Shown here one piece after another: positions 63,961 to 64,000 of a DNA stretch of 64,000 nt. The position numbers and the translations under genes are program-made. Positions within the stretch are counted from its first letter, which is position 1, and each line of letters begins with the position of its first letter. The DNA is from Acanthococcus lagerstroemiae (taxonomy: Eukaryota > Arthropoda > Insecta > Hemiptera > Eriococcidae): positions 34,425,214-34,489,213 of the forward strand of contig CM063110.1 of the NCBI GenBank assembly GCA_031841125.1, in the 5' to 3' direction. The notes under the pieces were generated by a model that made no database searches, was not told the DNA's origin, and saw only the letters and a list, made by a program, of their open reading frames with translations.

Positions 63961-64000
63961 ATCACTATAATAAACTTCTGGTTAGCGGTTACTAACAAAT

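Larger units (their letters stand above)
60702..64000 (+). other. NFAT downstream intron, no further exon seen
   Basis: The GTAAAT donor opens an intron that continues to the window end. It contains the hairpin 61711-61873, a GGGAAAAGTCAGGGAA-type repeat 62063-62346, the GAGCAT cluster 63472-63815 and SINE copy 4. The intervening 60750-61700 and 62400-63450 hold nothing recognisable. Confidence 0.7.

Noticed and set aside
1..64000. CRISPR array, rRNA operon or bacterial contamination
   Set aside because: No regularly spaced direct repeats, no rRNA-like sequence, and intron structure throughout; the DNA is eukaryotic nuclear.

Overview
This is a stretch of animal nuclear genome. It is AT-rich and intron-dominated, with GT-AG splice sites and dense nests of eukaryotic DNA transposons, tRNA-derived SINEs and retroelement debris. 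Protein and repeat types (MULE with FLYWCH finger, piggyBac, mariner irritans-type ends, hAT MITEs, jockey-like non-LTR fragments) point to an arthropod, probably an insect. A hemipteran would fit, but I cannot prove the order from the sequence.

One host gene occupies the window on the plus strand: an NFAT family transcription factor (the single insect NFAT, closest in motifs to vertebrate NFAT5/TonEBP). Nine exons between 8541 and 60701 join in consistent reading phase to give about 1053 codons. Exons 1-2 encode an N-terminal region with a basic, NLS-like patch. Exons 3-5 encode the N-terminal Rel DNA-binding domain, including the [11 protein letters not shown] recognition loop. Exons 6-7 encode the IPT/TIG dimerisation domain. 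Exon 8 is a 17-codon phase-1/1 cassette, and exon 9 is a 1.8 kb low-complexity activation region with a poly-Q run. The first exon(s) lie upstream of 8541 or outside the window. The last exon(s) lie beyond 60701 and were not found before 64000.

The introns (13.1, 11.5, 9.8, 0.45, 0.26, 6.4, 6.6 and 0.9 kb) hold almost all the structure. 1-8540: a foldback, a hAT-like copy, a 636-bp TA-flanked MITE, and a nearly complete 1.9-kb MULE with a once-frameshifted FLYWCH transposase. Intron 1: a piggyBac remnant whose transposase is split by a 218-bp MITE, a mariner relic, and two non-LTR fragments. Intron 2: a 1.7-kb long-TIR element, a Gag/protease relic, tRNA-SINEs, and two hAT elements, one containing a SINE. 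Intron 3: a 2-kb inverted pair of a dispersed repeat, a hAT MITE, a second MULE relic, and a 954-bp hAT containing a 108-bp SINE. Intron 6: a 350-bp MITE in a tandem duplication, and a possible 4.5-kb element carrying a pyrimidine-rich island, a minisatellite and a pogo-like transposase tail. Intron 7: a TA-flanked element containing an exact 3 x 163-bp array, a hAT MITE, and a stretch rich in GTCGAC. Intron 8: an unassigned minus-strand coding-like stretch. After exon 9: a near-perfect hairpin and a GAGCAT/ATGCTC motif cluster.

Several insertions can be dated relative to each other from target-site duplications and from paralogous empty sites in this same window. No CRISPR array, rRNA gene or intact tRNA gene was seen. 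The best candidates for something new are the TIR families whose superfamily I could not assign: the 163-bp array element, the long-TIR element, and the 4.5-kb element with the CT island.
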